Shown: positions 11,870 through 26,024, counted from the stretch's first letter. The stretch is 64,000 nt of DNA from Paralvinella palmiformis (GCA_025642065.1 JAODUP010000321.1:800001-864000), one strand, 5' to 3'. Numbers and translations are program-made. The notes: generated by a model not told the origin, from the letters alone.

Positions 11870-12483
11870 ATATTATTCTAAAAGTCAGTGAGTCGTTTGA
11901 ATCGAGAAAACATACTACAGGCATCTATCAGTCGAATTCCGACCCGCAACCTGGATCAAATCCGTCGTATCCGAATCCTCCCCCCATATCCGTCAATATC
12001 CGCCCTATCATTCGTGTGTGTATCATATCATATATACGTCCGTGCTCCGTTTTATTACGCAGAAGTTAGGAAGGATTATGGCAGACTTGCGTCAATTGTT
12101 AAAGCGTAATTAAATGCCAAAAACCCCTCAAAAAACCCCGAAACCCGCGACCCACTGTCACCATCAAAACATAAGTCATCTTCCGTCTAGACATTGTCAT
12201 GATTTAATCTGACTTTGTCTTGTACGGTATAGATAAGACCAGTCCTTTGTTTGATCTATTGTCCTTTTGCCATCATATAGTCAGTCGTAGTATCAAATCA
12301 AGTCTTCATTGTTGTTGTTCTTCAGAAATTAAGGCCGTTTCTTTTAATGAATACTTTCAACATCTTTTAGTATGTAGGGTCAGTAGATCGTATGATTTGG
12401 GGGGGGGGGATTCTATTTACGTACGTTTAGAAACCATTCTTACACAACCTTTTAAGATCCTAGTGCTATTTGTGGTCTGTCAT
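11867..12483. other. No gene seen
   Basis: Unique DNA leading into the 44-bp array. The frames here lack splice sites, codon texture or recognisable similarity. Confidence 0.35.
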
Positions 12484-14425
12484 ATTACCAATAGTGTTGT
12501 GTCCAATTAGCAATAGGGCTGTGTCCTATTACTAGTGGAGTTGTGTCCTATTACTACTATTGGTGTGTCCTATTACTAGTGGAGTTGTGTCTTATTACTA
12601 CTATTGGTGTGTCCTATTACTAGTGGAGTTGTGTCTTATTACTACTATTGGTGTGTCCTATTACTAGTGGAGTTGTGTCCTATTACTACTATTGGTGTGT
12701 CCTATTACTAGTGGAGTTGTGTCTTATTACTACTATTGGTGTGTCCTATTACTAGTGGAGTTGTGTCTTATTACTACTATTGGTGTGTCCTATTACTAGT
12801 GGAGTTGTGTCTTATTACTACTATTGGTGTGTCCTATTACTAGTGGAGTTGTGTCTTACTACTATTGGTGTGTCCTATTACTAGTGGAGTTGTGTCTTAT
12901 TACTACTATTGGTGTGTCCTATTACTAGTGGAGTTGTGTCTTATTACTACTGTTGGTGTGTCCTATTACTAGTGGAGTTGTGTCTTATTACTACTATTGG
13001 TGTGTCCTATTACTAGTGGAGTTGTGTCTTATTACTACTATTGGTGTGTCCTATTACTAGTGGAGTTGTGTCTTATTACTACTATTGGTGTGTCCTATTA
13101 CTAGTGGAGTTGTGTCTTATTACTACTATTGGTGTGTCCTATTACTAGTGGAGTTGTGTCTTATTACTACTATTGGTGTGTCCTATTACTAGTGGAGTTG
13201 TGTCTATTACTACTATTGGTGTGTCCTATTACTAGTGGAGTTGTGTCTTATTACTACTATTGGTGTGTCCTATTACTAGTGGAGTTGTGTCTTATTACTA
13301 CTATTGGTGTGTCCTATTACTAGTGGAGTTGTGTCTTATTACTACTATTGGTGTGTCCTATTACTAGTGGAGTTGTGTCTTATTACTACTATTGGTGTGT
13401 CCTATTACTAGTGGAGTTGTGTCTTATTACTACTATTGGTGTGTCCTATTACTAGTGGAGTTGTGTCCTATTACTACTATTGGTGTGTCCTATTACTAGT
13501 GGAGTTGTGTCTTATTACTACTATTGGTGTGTCCTATTACTAGTGGAGTTGTGTCTTATTACTACTATTGGTGTGTCCTATTACTAGTGGAGTTGTGTCT
13601 TATTACTACTATTGGTGTGTCCTATTACTAGTGGAGTTGTGTCTTATTACTACTATTGGTGTGTCCTATTACTAGTGGAGTTGTGTCTATACTACTATTG
13701 GTGTGTCCTATTACTAGTGGAGTTGTGTCTTATTACTACTATTGGTGTGTCCTATTACTAGTGGAGTTGTGTCTTATTACTACTATTGGTGTGTCCTATT
13801 ACTAGTGGAGTTGTGTCTTATTACTACTATTGGTGTGTCCTATTACTAGTGGAGTTGTGTCTTATTACTACTATTGGTGTGTCCTATTACTAGTGGAGTT
13901 GTGTCTTATTACTACTATTGGTGTGTCCTATTACTAGTGGAGTTGTGTCTTATTACTACTATTGGTGTGTCCTATTACTAGTGGAGTTGTGTCTTATTAC
14001 TACTATTGGTGTGTCCTATTACTAGTGGAGTTGTGTCTTATTACTACTATTGGTGTGTCCTATTACTAGTGGAGTTGTGTCTTATTACTACTATTGCTGT
14101 GTCCTATTACTAGTGGAGTTGTGTCGTATTATACTATTAGTGCTGTGTCCTATTACCGGAGTAGAGATGTGTCCTATTAGCAGTAGTGTTGTGTCCTATT
14201 ACCGGAGTAGAGTTGTGTCCTATTAGCAGTAGTGTTGTGTCCTATTACCGGAGTAGAGTTGTGTCCTATTAGCAGTAGTGTCGTGTTTTAATACCAGTAG
14301 TGCTATGTCCTGTTAGCAGTAGTTCCGTGGTCTACTGCCAGTGGTTCTGTAGTGCTGGTTGTGTTGTGTCCTACGCTCAGTAGTTTTGTGTCCTATTCCA
14401 AGAGTAACTATATCATATTACAAGA
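12484..14425. repeat. 44-bp dimeric minisatellite with degenerate right flank
   Basis: About 37 near-identical 44-bp units occupy 12520-14130. Each unit is two related halves: TGTGTCCTATTACTAGTGGA (first half) and TGTGTCTTATTACTACTATT (second half). A few units carry 2-3 bp deletions. From 14130 to 14425 the array decays into an older variant with CGGAGTAGAG and AGCAGTAGTG halves, also on a ~44-bp period. This suggests the homogeneous core expanded out of an older diverse array. Confidence 0.97.
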
Positions 14426-15392
14426 ATGTCTTGTTACAAGTGATATTGTATCCTAGAGTCAGAAAATTTCTATGCAAATTATACAAAGACATTTTATTGT
14501 CTTTCTCAATTGTCTTTCTCAGACATTTAAAAAAAAACTTTTAGCACTGAAACTAGAATTACACAGGATATTTGTCGTCTATCTTGGGAAAATGTGGATA
14601 CAGAATTAATGAACGTTGAGGCCACGACAATCGATCTTTGACAGCAATAAATCTTTACGTGTCACTGATGCGCCGGGGACAAGGAAAATATACAAATATG
14701 CCCAGGAGACGAACGAAAGCATTAGAAAGAAAGTCCATGTAGGGAATTCCATTAAAAAAACGTCACATTCGGCAAAGGCCGTATGTGTTTGTGGAGGCTC
14801 TCAAATCTGTAAGTTCAAATAGCGGATATGTGTGGATCAGCATATATACAACAATAAATTAAATTTGAATAAAATAAACTAATTTTTATTTTGTTTTGTT
14901 TTACTGATGGGCTGAATGGGCCAAAAAGTATCAGCAGGGCGATGAGGTTAGATTAAAGTTAAGTCACTTTCAGACAGAGGTCTGGCAGGATTTGGAGCCT
15001 AGTCCTGGAATTCTGCGAGGAAAACCGCACAAACATTTAAATGACGACAAATAACACAGAAACATAATTTATTTGAATGATTTGGTCGACAATCTGTTGC
15101 ATGGACTTTTGAATTATGGTAAGCATTTGCCTTGATCACAAAATTTGTCTGGATCCAAACACGTCATCTCGCCTGAGCTCTGCTGATGTTAGGAATTATT
15201 GCCACTTGGTATTTGTTGATTAATGAGCTCCAGTCGAAGTAATTGGTCTCGGTACCCAGTCTGGTTTTGGTACCCAGTCGGTACCCAGATGCAATGTTTA
15301 ATTTAATTTTCGGCCATAACCCAAATCGATATTGATGAGACGGTCGATCGTATTAATGATCAGTAACGGTAACTTGACGGGTGACATATCTA

Positions 15393-15442
<50 letters not shown>

Positions 15443-16603
15443 ACCAGCACCGCAAATAACATACTGATTGACAATGATTAAAAATGTCAATTACCTTTAA
15501 TAACGGGAATGTTTCCCGACGTCATTAACGTGAACTTTGTCTATTATTGTAATGTTGACAGCCTAATATGTAAAAAGAATAAAGATGTTTAAACGGTCGA
15601 TGTTTCGTTGTGTTGGTGTAAATTAATTACCCCCCCCCCTCCGCTCCTCCCCATAGCGAAACCCTTAATTGCACTCTTATCCTGGATAATACTCAACAGT
15701 TGGTTGATGTTACGTAAACGAGAATCACCCGAAGACCAAAATCAAAAGATGGAATACACATTTCACATCTGACGGTGAAGAAATATCGGATAAATTATTG
15801 TTTTCTATCACGAGGCATTAATGCCGGTTTAATCTCGTAGTTAGTTACCTAACGTTCGAGATTAGAATATATAGTTAAGTAGACTAATTAAATACATTCT
15901 TCTGGTCCTTGTTAATATTACCTGTAATAAAACAGACGATTAAAAGATTTATCTTCAAGAAGCGGATTAATTAAATGGACATAATTAATCTCTTAACAGC
16001 GGAAGTGTTGTAAATTAACCATACATTGATCGCAGAAGTAATGGCAAACTTTGAATATAAACGCTGACAAAAGTTAGAAATTTGAAGAAAAAACCCCACA
16101 AAGTTAGTTAGTTTAACTTTACAGTTACTTTATAAAAATAATAAAAACATTAACGTAATATGAATATATATTACTTTAACTTCCTTTATATTTATCTTGT
16201 ATGATTCATTTATAACGAACTTCGTTTAATTCGACGTTATCGTTTACAGCTTCGAACTAGCCAGCTTAGAATCTAGGTAGAGCGCGTCAATATTAGCGTG
16301 GTGAAATCGAGAGTGGGTGTTTCTCAGTTCGGATCTACGAATCACCTACCTGGGGTATTCAAATACTCGGCTCGGAAATATTGCATGGCTTAGATCGATT
16401 TTGACCGATTTGGAATCGATAATTAATATATACCACCTAACAAGTTGACGACGGTACGGAATCGTACACGTCTATATTGGGTAGGAAGGGGGGGGGGTGT
16501 ATCAGTGCTAGAACTATTTAATCCTTGAGCCCCGACGTCCATAACAATATAAATATATTTGTAAGAGATACAAATGTAAAATGTTATACCTGATAGAAAA
16601 CAG
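14426..16603. other. No gene seen, AT-rich unique DNA
   Basis: A mostly unique, AT-rich stretch with (CAA)n at 15395-15441 and short C and G runs near 15631 and 16489. No frame with splice support was found. Confidence 0.4.
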
Positions 16604-17665
16604 CCACAACAACAACAGCCACAACAACATCAACGACGACCAGAACAACCAGTGCAATAAAAACAACAACAACAGCCATAACAACATCAACGACGACCAG
16701 AACAACCAGTGCAATAAAAACAACAACAACAGCCATAACAACATCAACGACGACCAGAACAATCAGTGCAATAAAAACAACAACAACAGCCATAACAACT
16801 TTAACGACGACCAGAACAACCAGTGCAATAAAAACAACAACAACAGCCATAACAACATCAACGACGACCAGAACAACCAGTGCAATAAAAACAACAACAA
16901 CAGCCATAACAACATCAACGACGACCAGAACAACCAGTGCAATAAAAACAACAACAACAGCCATAACAACATCAACGATGACCAGAACAACCAGTGCAAT
17001 AAAAACATCAACAACAGCCATAACAACATCAACGACGACCAGAACAACCAGTGCAATAAAAACAACAACAACAGCCATAACAACATCAACGACGACCAGA
17101 ACAACCAGTGCAATAAAAACAACAACAACAGCCATAACAACATCAACGACGACCAGAATAACCAGTGCAATAAAAACAACAACAACAGCCACAACAACAT
17201 CAACGACGACCAGAACAATCAGTGCAATAAAAACATCAACAACAGCCATAACAACATCAACGACGACCAGAACAACCAGTGCAATAAAAACAACAACAAC
17301 AGCCATAACAACATCAACGACGACCATAACAACCAGTGCAATAAAAACAACAACAACAGCCATAACAACATCAACGACGACCAGAACAATCAGTGCAATA
17401 AAAACATCAACAACAGCCATAACAACATCAACGACGACCAGAACAACCAGTGCAATAAAAACAACAACAACAGCCATAACAACATCAACGATGACCAGAA
17501 CAACCAGTGCAATAAAAACATCAACAACAGCCATAACAACAACAACGACGACCAGAACAACCAGTGCAATAAAAACATCAACAACAGCCATAACAACATC
17601 AACGACGACCAGAACAATCAGTGCAATAAAAACATCAACAACAGCCATAACAACGAAACAAGAAC
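16604..17665. repeat. 57-bp minisatellite, about 18.6 copies
   Basis: The unit is 57 bp and contains CCAGAACAACCAGTGCAATA followed by a CAA-rich half. The period equals 19 codons, so it leaves open frames of up to 392 residues (plus, Asn-rich) and 365 residues (minus, Val/Ala/Ile-rich). Flanking sequence shows no start context, splice site or domain, so I treat these as artefacts. Variants such as AACAACAAC/AACATCAAC are interspersed along the array. Confidence 0.95.
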
Positions 17666-17940
17666 AACCGACAGACAACAACGCACGTCCTTGACCTTCG
17701 GTTTATCTCTCTTCCACCAGCTAACACTGCCCGGATGTAGTATGGTTTCTAGTCTTTAGTTTATTTGTCTCCTTTAAACAGACGGATGCTCGCTGATGGG
17801 AATCAGACTCTTAGTAACCGAGATACTACGATTAGAAGTCGAGTAAACTATCACTAGAGTTGATATATTATGTCTCTTACTATCGGTATGTTATATGATA
17901 GATGTTAGGGATCCTGCATGAGGATTGGGCTCCTTAAATA

Positions 17941-17982
<42 letters not shown>

Positions 17983-19547
17983 GAGGGAGGGATAAACAGA
18001 TCATATTAGTCTATTCAACAATTGGCTGCCTGCTCCGTTTAATTGTAACCTCTGGATATTCATCCAGGACAAATGAAGATCCTACTACATTGGTATCATT
18101 CATCCAATGTCTGTCGCTTCGGTTGTCTGTACTGGATATGGAAGTCGATTTTAATTCGGATATAATATCCCAAATCAAACCGAAGACGAGTTATTATTCT
18201 GAATCATCGTCTACAAGGTGAGATGGGCTTTGTACCAAATATAAATCTACAACGTAACATTAACCGAGGTAGATAACAATAATAATAATAATGATAATAA
18301 TTATGATCTAGATCCACTATTTTGACTTAAGCAGTAGTTCGGATTAACGGTATTATACATTGTTATTTTGGTGATCCTGATCTGGGCATAAACAAAATGG
18401 ATTCACCTCATCTGCATCTACCATTCCCGGCCGCGAATTGTGGTCGCATCGGTCACAGGAAGCCATCACAGTCCTACAATAAGGGTCTCGTTCACAACGG
18501 GGCAGCAGCCGATTCCTGGAATCGAACAGAGAACCCGACCGTTTCAGCACCGACACCATAATGACGCCAGCCGTCGGGATCTATCCGACCCAGAAACGTC
18601 AACAGAACGACCCACCCATTAAATGGAAAACGTGGCGCCTGAAATAACCCGGTTTTAAATTTCGTCCAGCAAAACTGTTAGGATTTCTACCTGCCGATAA
18701 TTGGCGACCTACACAAGTGGCTTACCTGAGGCGCCACACACACACACACACACACATACACACACACACAGTTTAAGCTTATTGTATGTGAGGAAGTGAT
18801 CACCGAAGGCTAAATAGACACTCGACAATATAACGCCGTTATTATCATAAATAGTAACCGTCTTAGATTGTAATCTTGGTTAGCCAGGTGTTGTTAGCTT
18901 CAGGTGTTGACGAGTAATTAGTATTTAACTGGAGAACTTTGACGTTCCCGTTCATTTTCCGAACGACATCTCTAGCTCGGCGCTGAACGTCTGACGAGGA
19001 TGATTAGAGCCGGAAGTGTGAATATAGTGTTGCCACGACAACGACTATGAAACAATGTCGATTATACGGTCGATGTTGCGGGATGGGTGTCTAAGATCAG
19101 ACACCCCCTCCCCTTCTGGTCGCGATGAGATACTATTACGGATTATAGTTTCTTAAATTATGCTTTGAGAACCTCCACCCCACCGCACCCCACCCCTCTT
19201 TCTCCTTATCCCGTGCCTACCTAGATCAGGTACCGAAGCCGATTGGTTATAACTAGAGAGCGCTGGTATCAGTCACGGAGTTGGTGATCGGAAATAAATT
19301 AATATAGATTAAAATTTGAGATACTTCATAAAATACCACGGACTTGAGGTTAGCAGGTGGCGCCCCCAGTCGATTTTTAGTTTTCTCTTCCCTAGACCAG
19401 GCAACAGAGAACATAACGACAATATGGTGGATATGACGTCACTAAAGGCGTCTATCTGACAGGATGATTTTTATTGGTGTCTTCTCATCGTATACAATGT
19501 ATCTAGGTTTTGGCTAGAAAACCAGCTGTTAAGGAGAGAGATGTCTG
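17666..19547. other. No confident gene; microsatellites and a possible SINE or exon at 18.35-18.6 kb
   Basis: It holds (AT)n at 17943-17979, (CA)n at 18736-18772 and a TGACGTCA at 19434-19441. The minus strand at 18359-18532 is ambiguous. It has a fair acceptor (TTCTCTGTTCGATTCCAG) and a Cys-rich frame (PRCERDPYCRTV, ASCDRC). The same bases resemble a tRNA T-arm (GTTCGATTCC), so an old SINE is equally likely. Confidence 0.4.
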
Positions 19548-19860
19548 GTGAGTATTGACATGATGGTGATGCTGGTACTGACGATGGTGATGTTGGTGTT
19601 GGTGGTGATGGTGATGTTGGTGTTGGTAATGTTTATGGTGTTTGAGGTGATAGAGTTCGTGGTGATGGTGTTCGTGGTGATGGTGTTCGTGGTGATGGTG
19701 ATGTTGGTGATGGTGATGTTGGTGATGGTGATGTTGGTGATGGTGATGTTGGTGTTGGTGGTGATGTTTATGGTGTTTGAGGTGATAGAGTTCGTGGTGA
19801 TGGTGTTGTTGGTGATGGTGATGTTGGTGATGGTGATGTTGGTGATGGTGATGAAGACGA
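19548..19860. repeat. GATGGT/GATGTTGGT minisatellite
   Basis: Imperfect 6- and 9-bp GGTGAT/GTTGGT repeats. A longer block with TTTATGGTGTTTGAGGTGAT occurs twice (about 19629 and 19767), a segmental duplication inside the array. The open frames on both strands are artefacts. Confidence 0.93.
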
Positions 19861-19942
19861 GGCTAAAGTGACGGACGTGTTGACAAGCCAACACTTATGT
19901 AATAATGATATCTGTATAGAAATGTTTGAATGACAAGACACA

Positions 19943-20034
19943 TCTAACATTATCACATCTAATATTATCACATCTAATATTATCACATCTAATATTATCA
20001 CATCTAATATTATCACATATAATATTATCACACC
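19943..20034. repeat. 15-bp tandem repeat, about 6 copies
   Basis: The unit is ATCACATCTAATATT with single-base variants in the last copies. Confidence 0.93.
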
Positions 20035-20229
20035 TAACACCATTCAGAGGATAATAAATGTTTTGAAAAAGAAGACTGCTTGAACAGTCATGATACAAGG
20101 AAAATAAAATAAAACAGATCAATGACGTGTGTGTGCGAATATGTGTGTGTGTGTGTGTGCGTGTGTGTGTGCGTGTGCGTGTGTGCGTAAGTCATCAAAG
20201 CTGGAGTATATATATACGTCGGTACTCAC

Positions 20230-20287
20230 CCCACACTTGTATCCAGACTATAAACACCAGAACAATCCTGAAATAACGTGACGTCAT
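20230..20287 (-). CDS. First coding exon encoding a signal peptide
   Basis: Seen on the minus strand: ATG followed by 19 codons (MTSRYFR, then the hydrophobic core IVLVFIVWIQVW), ending in TGG G|GTGAGT, a strong donor in phase 1. This is a classic signal-peptide exon: a basic n-region, a 12-residue hydrophobic core, and a Gly codon started at the splice. Other in-frame upstream ATGs are not needed. The following exon was not identified. Whether it belongs to the gene at 1-3938 (same strand, 16 kb downstream) is unproven, since linking exons are missing. The upstream DNA is rich in CRE and E-box palindromes. Confidence 0.55.
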
Positions 20288-20669
20288 CGTGGAACGATTC
20301 ACGTGGTGGAAAAAGTCGAAATCCGGAACGGCAAAAGTCCACGTGATGCATTCAGGATACCCGCAATGGCTCTGTCTGAGCTCGGTACAAAATGTAAACA
20401 CATGAATCGAGCGAACAGAATCGATATTAATGATCTATCAGCGTCGATTGTCCACTCTTCTGGACAGTTTGTTGACAGACTTAACGGGAGTCTTCATCGC
20501 ATCACACAAATATAGAATCCGGAGACACACTGTTCAATACAATCAGAGATATTGAGAGAGCGAGCGAGAAGAGACGCTTATAAGTATCCGCATGTTAATA
20601 TATGCCATGCTTATGGTTCATGACACTAAGTCGGCGGCTTGCCAAGTTCGCGGAACCACAGATAGAAAG

Positions 20670-20701
<32 letters not shown>

Positions 20702-22109
20702 GGGGGTAGTCTACTTGTAAATGTGCAGATCTACGATAAGATATCACTCGATATCATCTGTTAGTTTAGAATGTCATCGTGTGGTGGCGTCTCTCGCCTT
20801 GACCACATACGGGCTGAGTCGTCTTCAATCCGACATCAGTACCAAGCCTGCGGTCCAGAACTCCTGCGGCGTCGCTGCCACTTCCTAATCCTGATCGCCA
20901 GGTGGTGAATACCATCTCGGCGATGTCGTCACGTCTCGGATAAACCCCCGGAAGCCACCAGAAGATGATGGTAGCGTGTTAGACGACGACAGGATGAGTA
21001 TCGCTGGACAACTTTACTTCAAAATGTGGCACTGATCGCCAGTGAACCGCTCTTAATGTGCGATAGTCAGTGTGTGTGTATGTGTATATGCGTCTGTGTG
21101 TGCGTGTGTGTGTTGTGGAGGTCTGTCGGCCAGACGAGATGTTAGCTGGAGCTCTGGGACCGCTCGCTATTGGCTTGTTCTTGTTTACCTAAACCGTTGT
21201 TGGCGTGTGTTTGAGCTTTTTTGTGTTCGCTCCGATCCGCCAATCAGCGGGCGCATAATAGGGCCCCCGGTCACGTGAAATTAACATCAACGACGCCGAG
21301 TTACGTTACGCGCATTAATGACGTCAGGTCCTAATTTTAAGTGGAATCTCGACGCGTGTCATCATCTTTCCTTCGAATTGTCCGCGAGATAACTTCCGTG
21401 AGCCACGAGAGAACCGAAGGTGACCGATAGTATACTCACATCCGGATTCAATTGCGGAATATTTGCCGAATCGAGACGTTTGGCCGAACATTTCTAAACG
21501 ACGCCATCAACAATCCACTCATGACGTCAGATGTGTCGGCTCGCTAATTAACCGGAGTTTATTTACAAGTGTACACCGTTTTCGATCAACTTCACGTATC
21601 CTCACATCGCCGATAACGACACTTGAACACGTCAATCAAACAATATGCTCACATCCAGGCCGTATTAGCTCGATTGGTTCTTGTTTGTTGTTGTTAACTA
21701 CGAGTCGAATGCTAAACGGGTCAAAACTTGGGGCCACCCTCCGACCAACAACAGCGACGATGGTATCTCGCTCTCATTCGAGTGGTCACGATTAGTGCCG
21801 ACAATGATGACATGTGTCGAGCTAGAGCCACTTGGACTGTTTGACCTTTTTGCCGAATGCTCTTCCCTATTGTCGCGAGCTTACACCGGATAGACATGGC
21901 ATAAATTAGGCGAGACGCCACCAGGGGGCGTTCTGATATACGGCGTCCTTTCGCTGTCCGGCCTAGGAAGAGGTTAAAGGTTCAATTCTGCCTGACGTCA
22001 CCCGAACGTCGGCGCCTGGTTGTAATACCACGTGACTCGATTTGGTGCCGATAGGGCGATCACGTGGCCCGGCAACGTCAACGGGATGAGACATGACAGA
22101 ATGACGTCA
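20279..22109 (-). promoter_or_regulatory. Cluster of CRE (TGACGTCA) and E-box (CACGTG) palindromes
   Basis: Five perfect TGACGTCA sites are at 20279, 21319, 21522, 21993 and 22102. Five CACGTG sites are at 20300, 20340, 21272, 22029 and 22061. By chance an 8-mer is expected about 0.03 times and a 6-mer about 0.4 times in 1.8 kb. The region is GC-richer and CpG-richer than its surroundings and lies immediately upstream of the signal-peptide exon. CREB/ATF factors bind TGACGTCA and bHLH-Zip factors bind CACGTG. A promoter or enhancer role is inferred. Confidence 0.55.
20577..20582 (-). promoter_or_regulatory. Possible TATA box for the signal-peptide exon
   Basis: TATAAG on the minus strand, 290 bp upstream of the ATG, with a CT-rich stretch just downstream. 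The position is plausible but the motif is common in AT-rich DNA. Confidence 0.22.
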
Positions 22110-22399
22110 TCAATCATCCCCATCTTAGGACCTGATACATTAAGCTTATTAGACTTCGTCTATTGTCTGTCATATAAATGGCGGTCTAAGCTGTTCCGGT
22201 CTGGCAGATTCATCAGTGATTAGACAAGAAATCTAAATACCACTTCTGTAAATATGTTTGGCTCAGCTGTGACTGTCTCGTTTATTTTGTTGTTGTTTTT
22301 TGTGTGTTTGGTGTCAGAAGACTGATTTCTCATTAAATTTCGAACTGTCAACATTAATCAATTAGCACCTAATTTTCCATAGTCCATGGTATCAACTAA

Positions 22400-22400
22400 G

Positions 22401-22448
<48 letters not shown>
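22400..22448. repeat. (ATA)n microsatellite
   Basis: About 16 units of ATA/TAA. Confidence 0.93.
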
Positions 22449-22589
22449 TTGTGGTTTCCGACTTTAATAGTTTCAGGTATCTATTATATTCCACAAAACC
22501 AATCATAATTTACGATATATACAATATTCCATGGGATTAACCGTAATCTACATCAGCTATTCTAATCTACAGCTATATATCATAACCTC

Positions 22590-23635
<1,046 letters not shown>

Positions 23636-24110
23636 ACCGACCCATAGACCAACCCATAGACCAACCCACAGGCCAACCCACTGACCAACCTAAAGACCAA
23701 CCCACAGGCCAACCCACAGGCCAACCCACAGACCAACCCACAGACCAACCCACAGACCAACCTAAAGACCAACCCACAGACCAACCCACTGACCAACCCA
23801 CTGACTAACCTAAAGACCAACCCACAGATCAACCCACAGGCCAACCCACAGGCCAACCCACAGACCAACATACAGGCCAACCCACAGACCAACCAACAGA
23901 CCAACCCACAGACCAACCTAAAGACCAACCCACAGACCAACCCACTGACTAACCTAAAGACCAACCCACAGACCAACCCACAGACCAACCAACAGACCAA
24001 CCCACAGACCAACCTAAAGACCAACCCACAGACCAACCCACTGACTAACCTAAAGACCAACCCACAGACCAACCCACAGACCAACCCACAGACCAACCCA
24101 CAGACCCATT
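23636..24110. repeat. 12-bp minisatellite, about 39 copies
   Basis: The unit is CAACCCACAGAC with variants CAACCTAAAGAC and CAACCCACTGAC. The order of variants repeats over longer blocks, implying segmental amplification. The period is four codons, which explains the 201-residue minus frame. Confidence 0.96.
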
Positions 24111-24589
24111 CACTGACCAAGCGACCCACTGACCGGCCAGGTGACCCACTCACTGATCAACTGACACACCGACTGATACCAACCGATCGACCCACTTACT
24201 GCCGAACCCAACACGAACAACAACAACAACAACAACAACATCAACGACAACGACGAGGACAACAACAACAAACAACACCAACAACTACTGCTGTATTTAT
24301 TACCGATAGTAAGTTTCCTATTAATAAATATCTAATATTTGTCATCATAAATAAACACATATCGATAATTAGTGTTTATGTAATAAACACGATATCTTCA
24401 TTTATGTCTTATCTAAAGTCTGTTATCTATTTATAGGTCGTCTTATCGGATGTCACCTGACAGTAATGAGAACATTGAGGTGTAGATATGACATATACAA
24501 TGACATCATTGTCTAGATGGCTTTGTTTACCTTAATGGTAGCTATATAGAGCACATCGTACAGTTAGAGGTAGAGACACGAACTACTTG

Positions 24590-25142
24590 ATACACAAGTG
24601 GGGATACACGCACGGACTAACGCACGCACGCACTCTCTCATATACACACGTACGCTCGAGCTCGATACATACATACATACATACATACACGCACACACAC
24701 ACACACACAAACACATGGGCACACATGCGCGCACACACACATAGACACACACATTCACACACATGCACACATGCAAAAACATAAACACATATACGCACAC
24801 AAACACAAGTAGATATTTAGGTTCAAATTTACACGTACTATGTCATCATCACTCTATCTATATATCTGTCTATCCATTAGTCAACTTACTTATAGCACTC
24901 ACTCACTCACTCACTCACTCACTCACTCACTCACTCACTCACTCACTCACTCACTCACTCACTCACTCACTCACTCACTCACTCACTCACTCACTCACTC
25001 ACGCACGCACGCACTCACTCACTCACTCACTCACTCACTCTCTCACTCACTCACACACCCATCCACTCAACCACCCACCCATACACCCATCCACCCAGCC
25101 ACACACCCCACTCACTCACTCACTCACTCACTCACTCATTCA
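24590..25142. repeat. Microsatellite block: (TACA)n, (CA)n and (CTCA)n
   Basis: TACA/CA-rich DNA at 24590-24800 is followed by long (CTCA)n at 24896-25045. Degenerate CCCAT/CACC and a second (CTCA)n run continue to 25142. Confidence 0.93.
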
Positions 25143-25390
25143 CTCACTCACACAGTAACATTTTCCCAAACGAACTAAAATAATTGCCAAAATCAAGCCA
25201 AAATCAGACCATAAACATTTAAACGATAATTTGGTTAGTAAACAAAGTTTACATGTTTCATGTCAATAATAAATAACACAAAAGCTTCTACTAATTTGTG
25301 GCCAATAGAAAGTTAATTACTACTCTGTTGATGAAGTTACTTTTTGTTTATGTTAAAATGTTGGTGAAGTATCATTTATTGGAAGTCAAT

Positions 25391-26024
25391 CATATTACCC
25401 TATATATGATTGTCATATTACCCTATATATGGTTGTCATATTACCCTATATATGGTTGTCATATTACCCTATATATGGTTGTCATATTACCCTATATATG
25501 GTTGTCATATTACCCTATATATGATTGTCATATTACCCTATATATGGTTGTCATATTACCCTATATATGATTGTCATATTACCCTATATATGGTTGTCAT
25601 ATTACCCTATATATGATTGTCACATTACCCTATATATGGTTGTCACATTACCCTATATATGATTGTCATATTACCCTATATATGGTTGTCATATTACCCT
25701 ATATATGATTGTCATATTACCCTATATATGGTTGTCATATTACCCTATATATGGTTGTCATATTACCCTATATATGGTTGTCATATTACCCTATATATGG
25801 TTGTCATATTACCCTATATATGGTTGTCATATTACCCTATATATGGTTGTCACATTACCCTATATATGGCTTTCCTTATATTGTCACATTACCCTATATA
25901 TGGTTGTCATATTACCCTATATATGGTTGTCATATTACCCTATATATGGTTGTCATATTACCCTATATATGGTTGTCATATTACCCTATATATGGTTGTC
26001 ATATTACCCTATGTATGGTTGTCA
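25391..26024. repeat. 23-bp minisatellite, about 27 copies
   Basis: The unit contains GTCATATTACCCTATATATG plus GTT or ATT. One copy near 25868-25882 carries an extra CTTTCCTTAT-like insertion. GGTT and GATT variants are intermixed in the left half and homogenised to GGTT on the right. Confidence 0.97.

Noticed and set aside
8727..14425. CRISPR-like regularity of the 27-bp and 44-bp arrays
   Set aside because: There are no unique spacers between repeats, and the genome is eukaryotic. These are minisatellites.
16581..17759. 392-residue Asn-rich plus-strand protein and the opposing Val-rich frame
   Set aside because: A 57-bp tandem repeat keeps several frames open at once. There are no splice sites, domain or start context.
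18353..18559. Cys-rich minus-strand frame as a definite exon
   Set aside because: The presumed acceptor coincides with a tRNA T-arm-like GTTCGATTCC and the phase does not chain to the signal-peptide exon. An old SINE is as likely.
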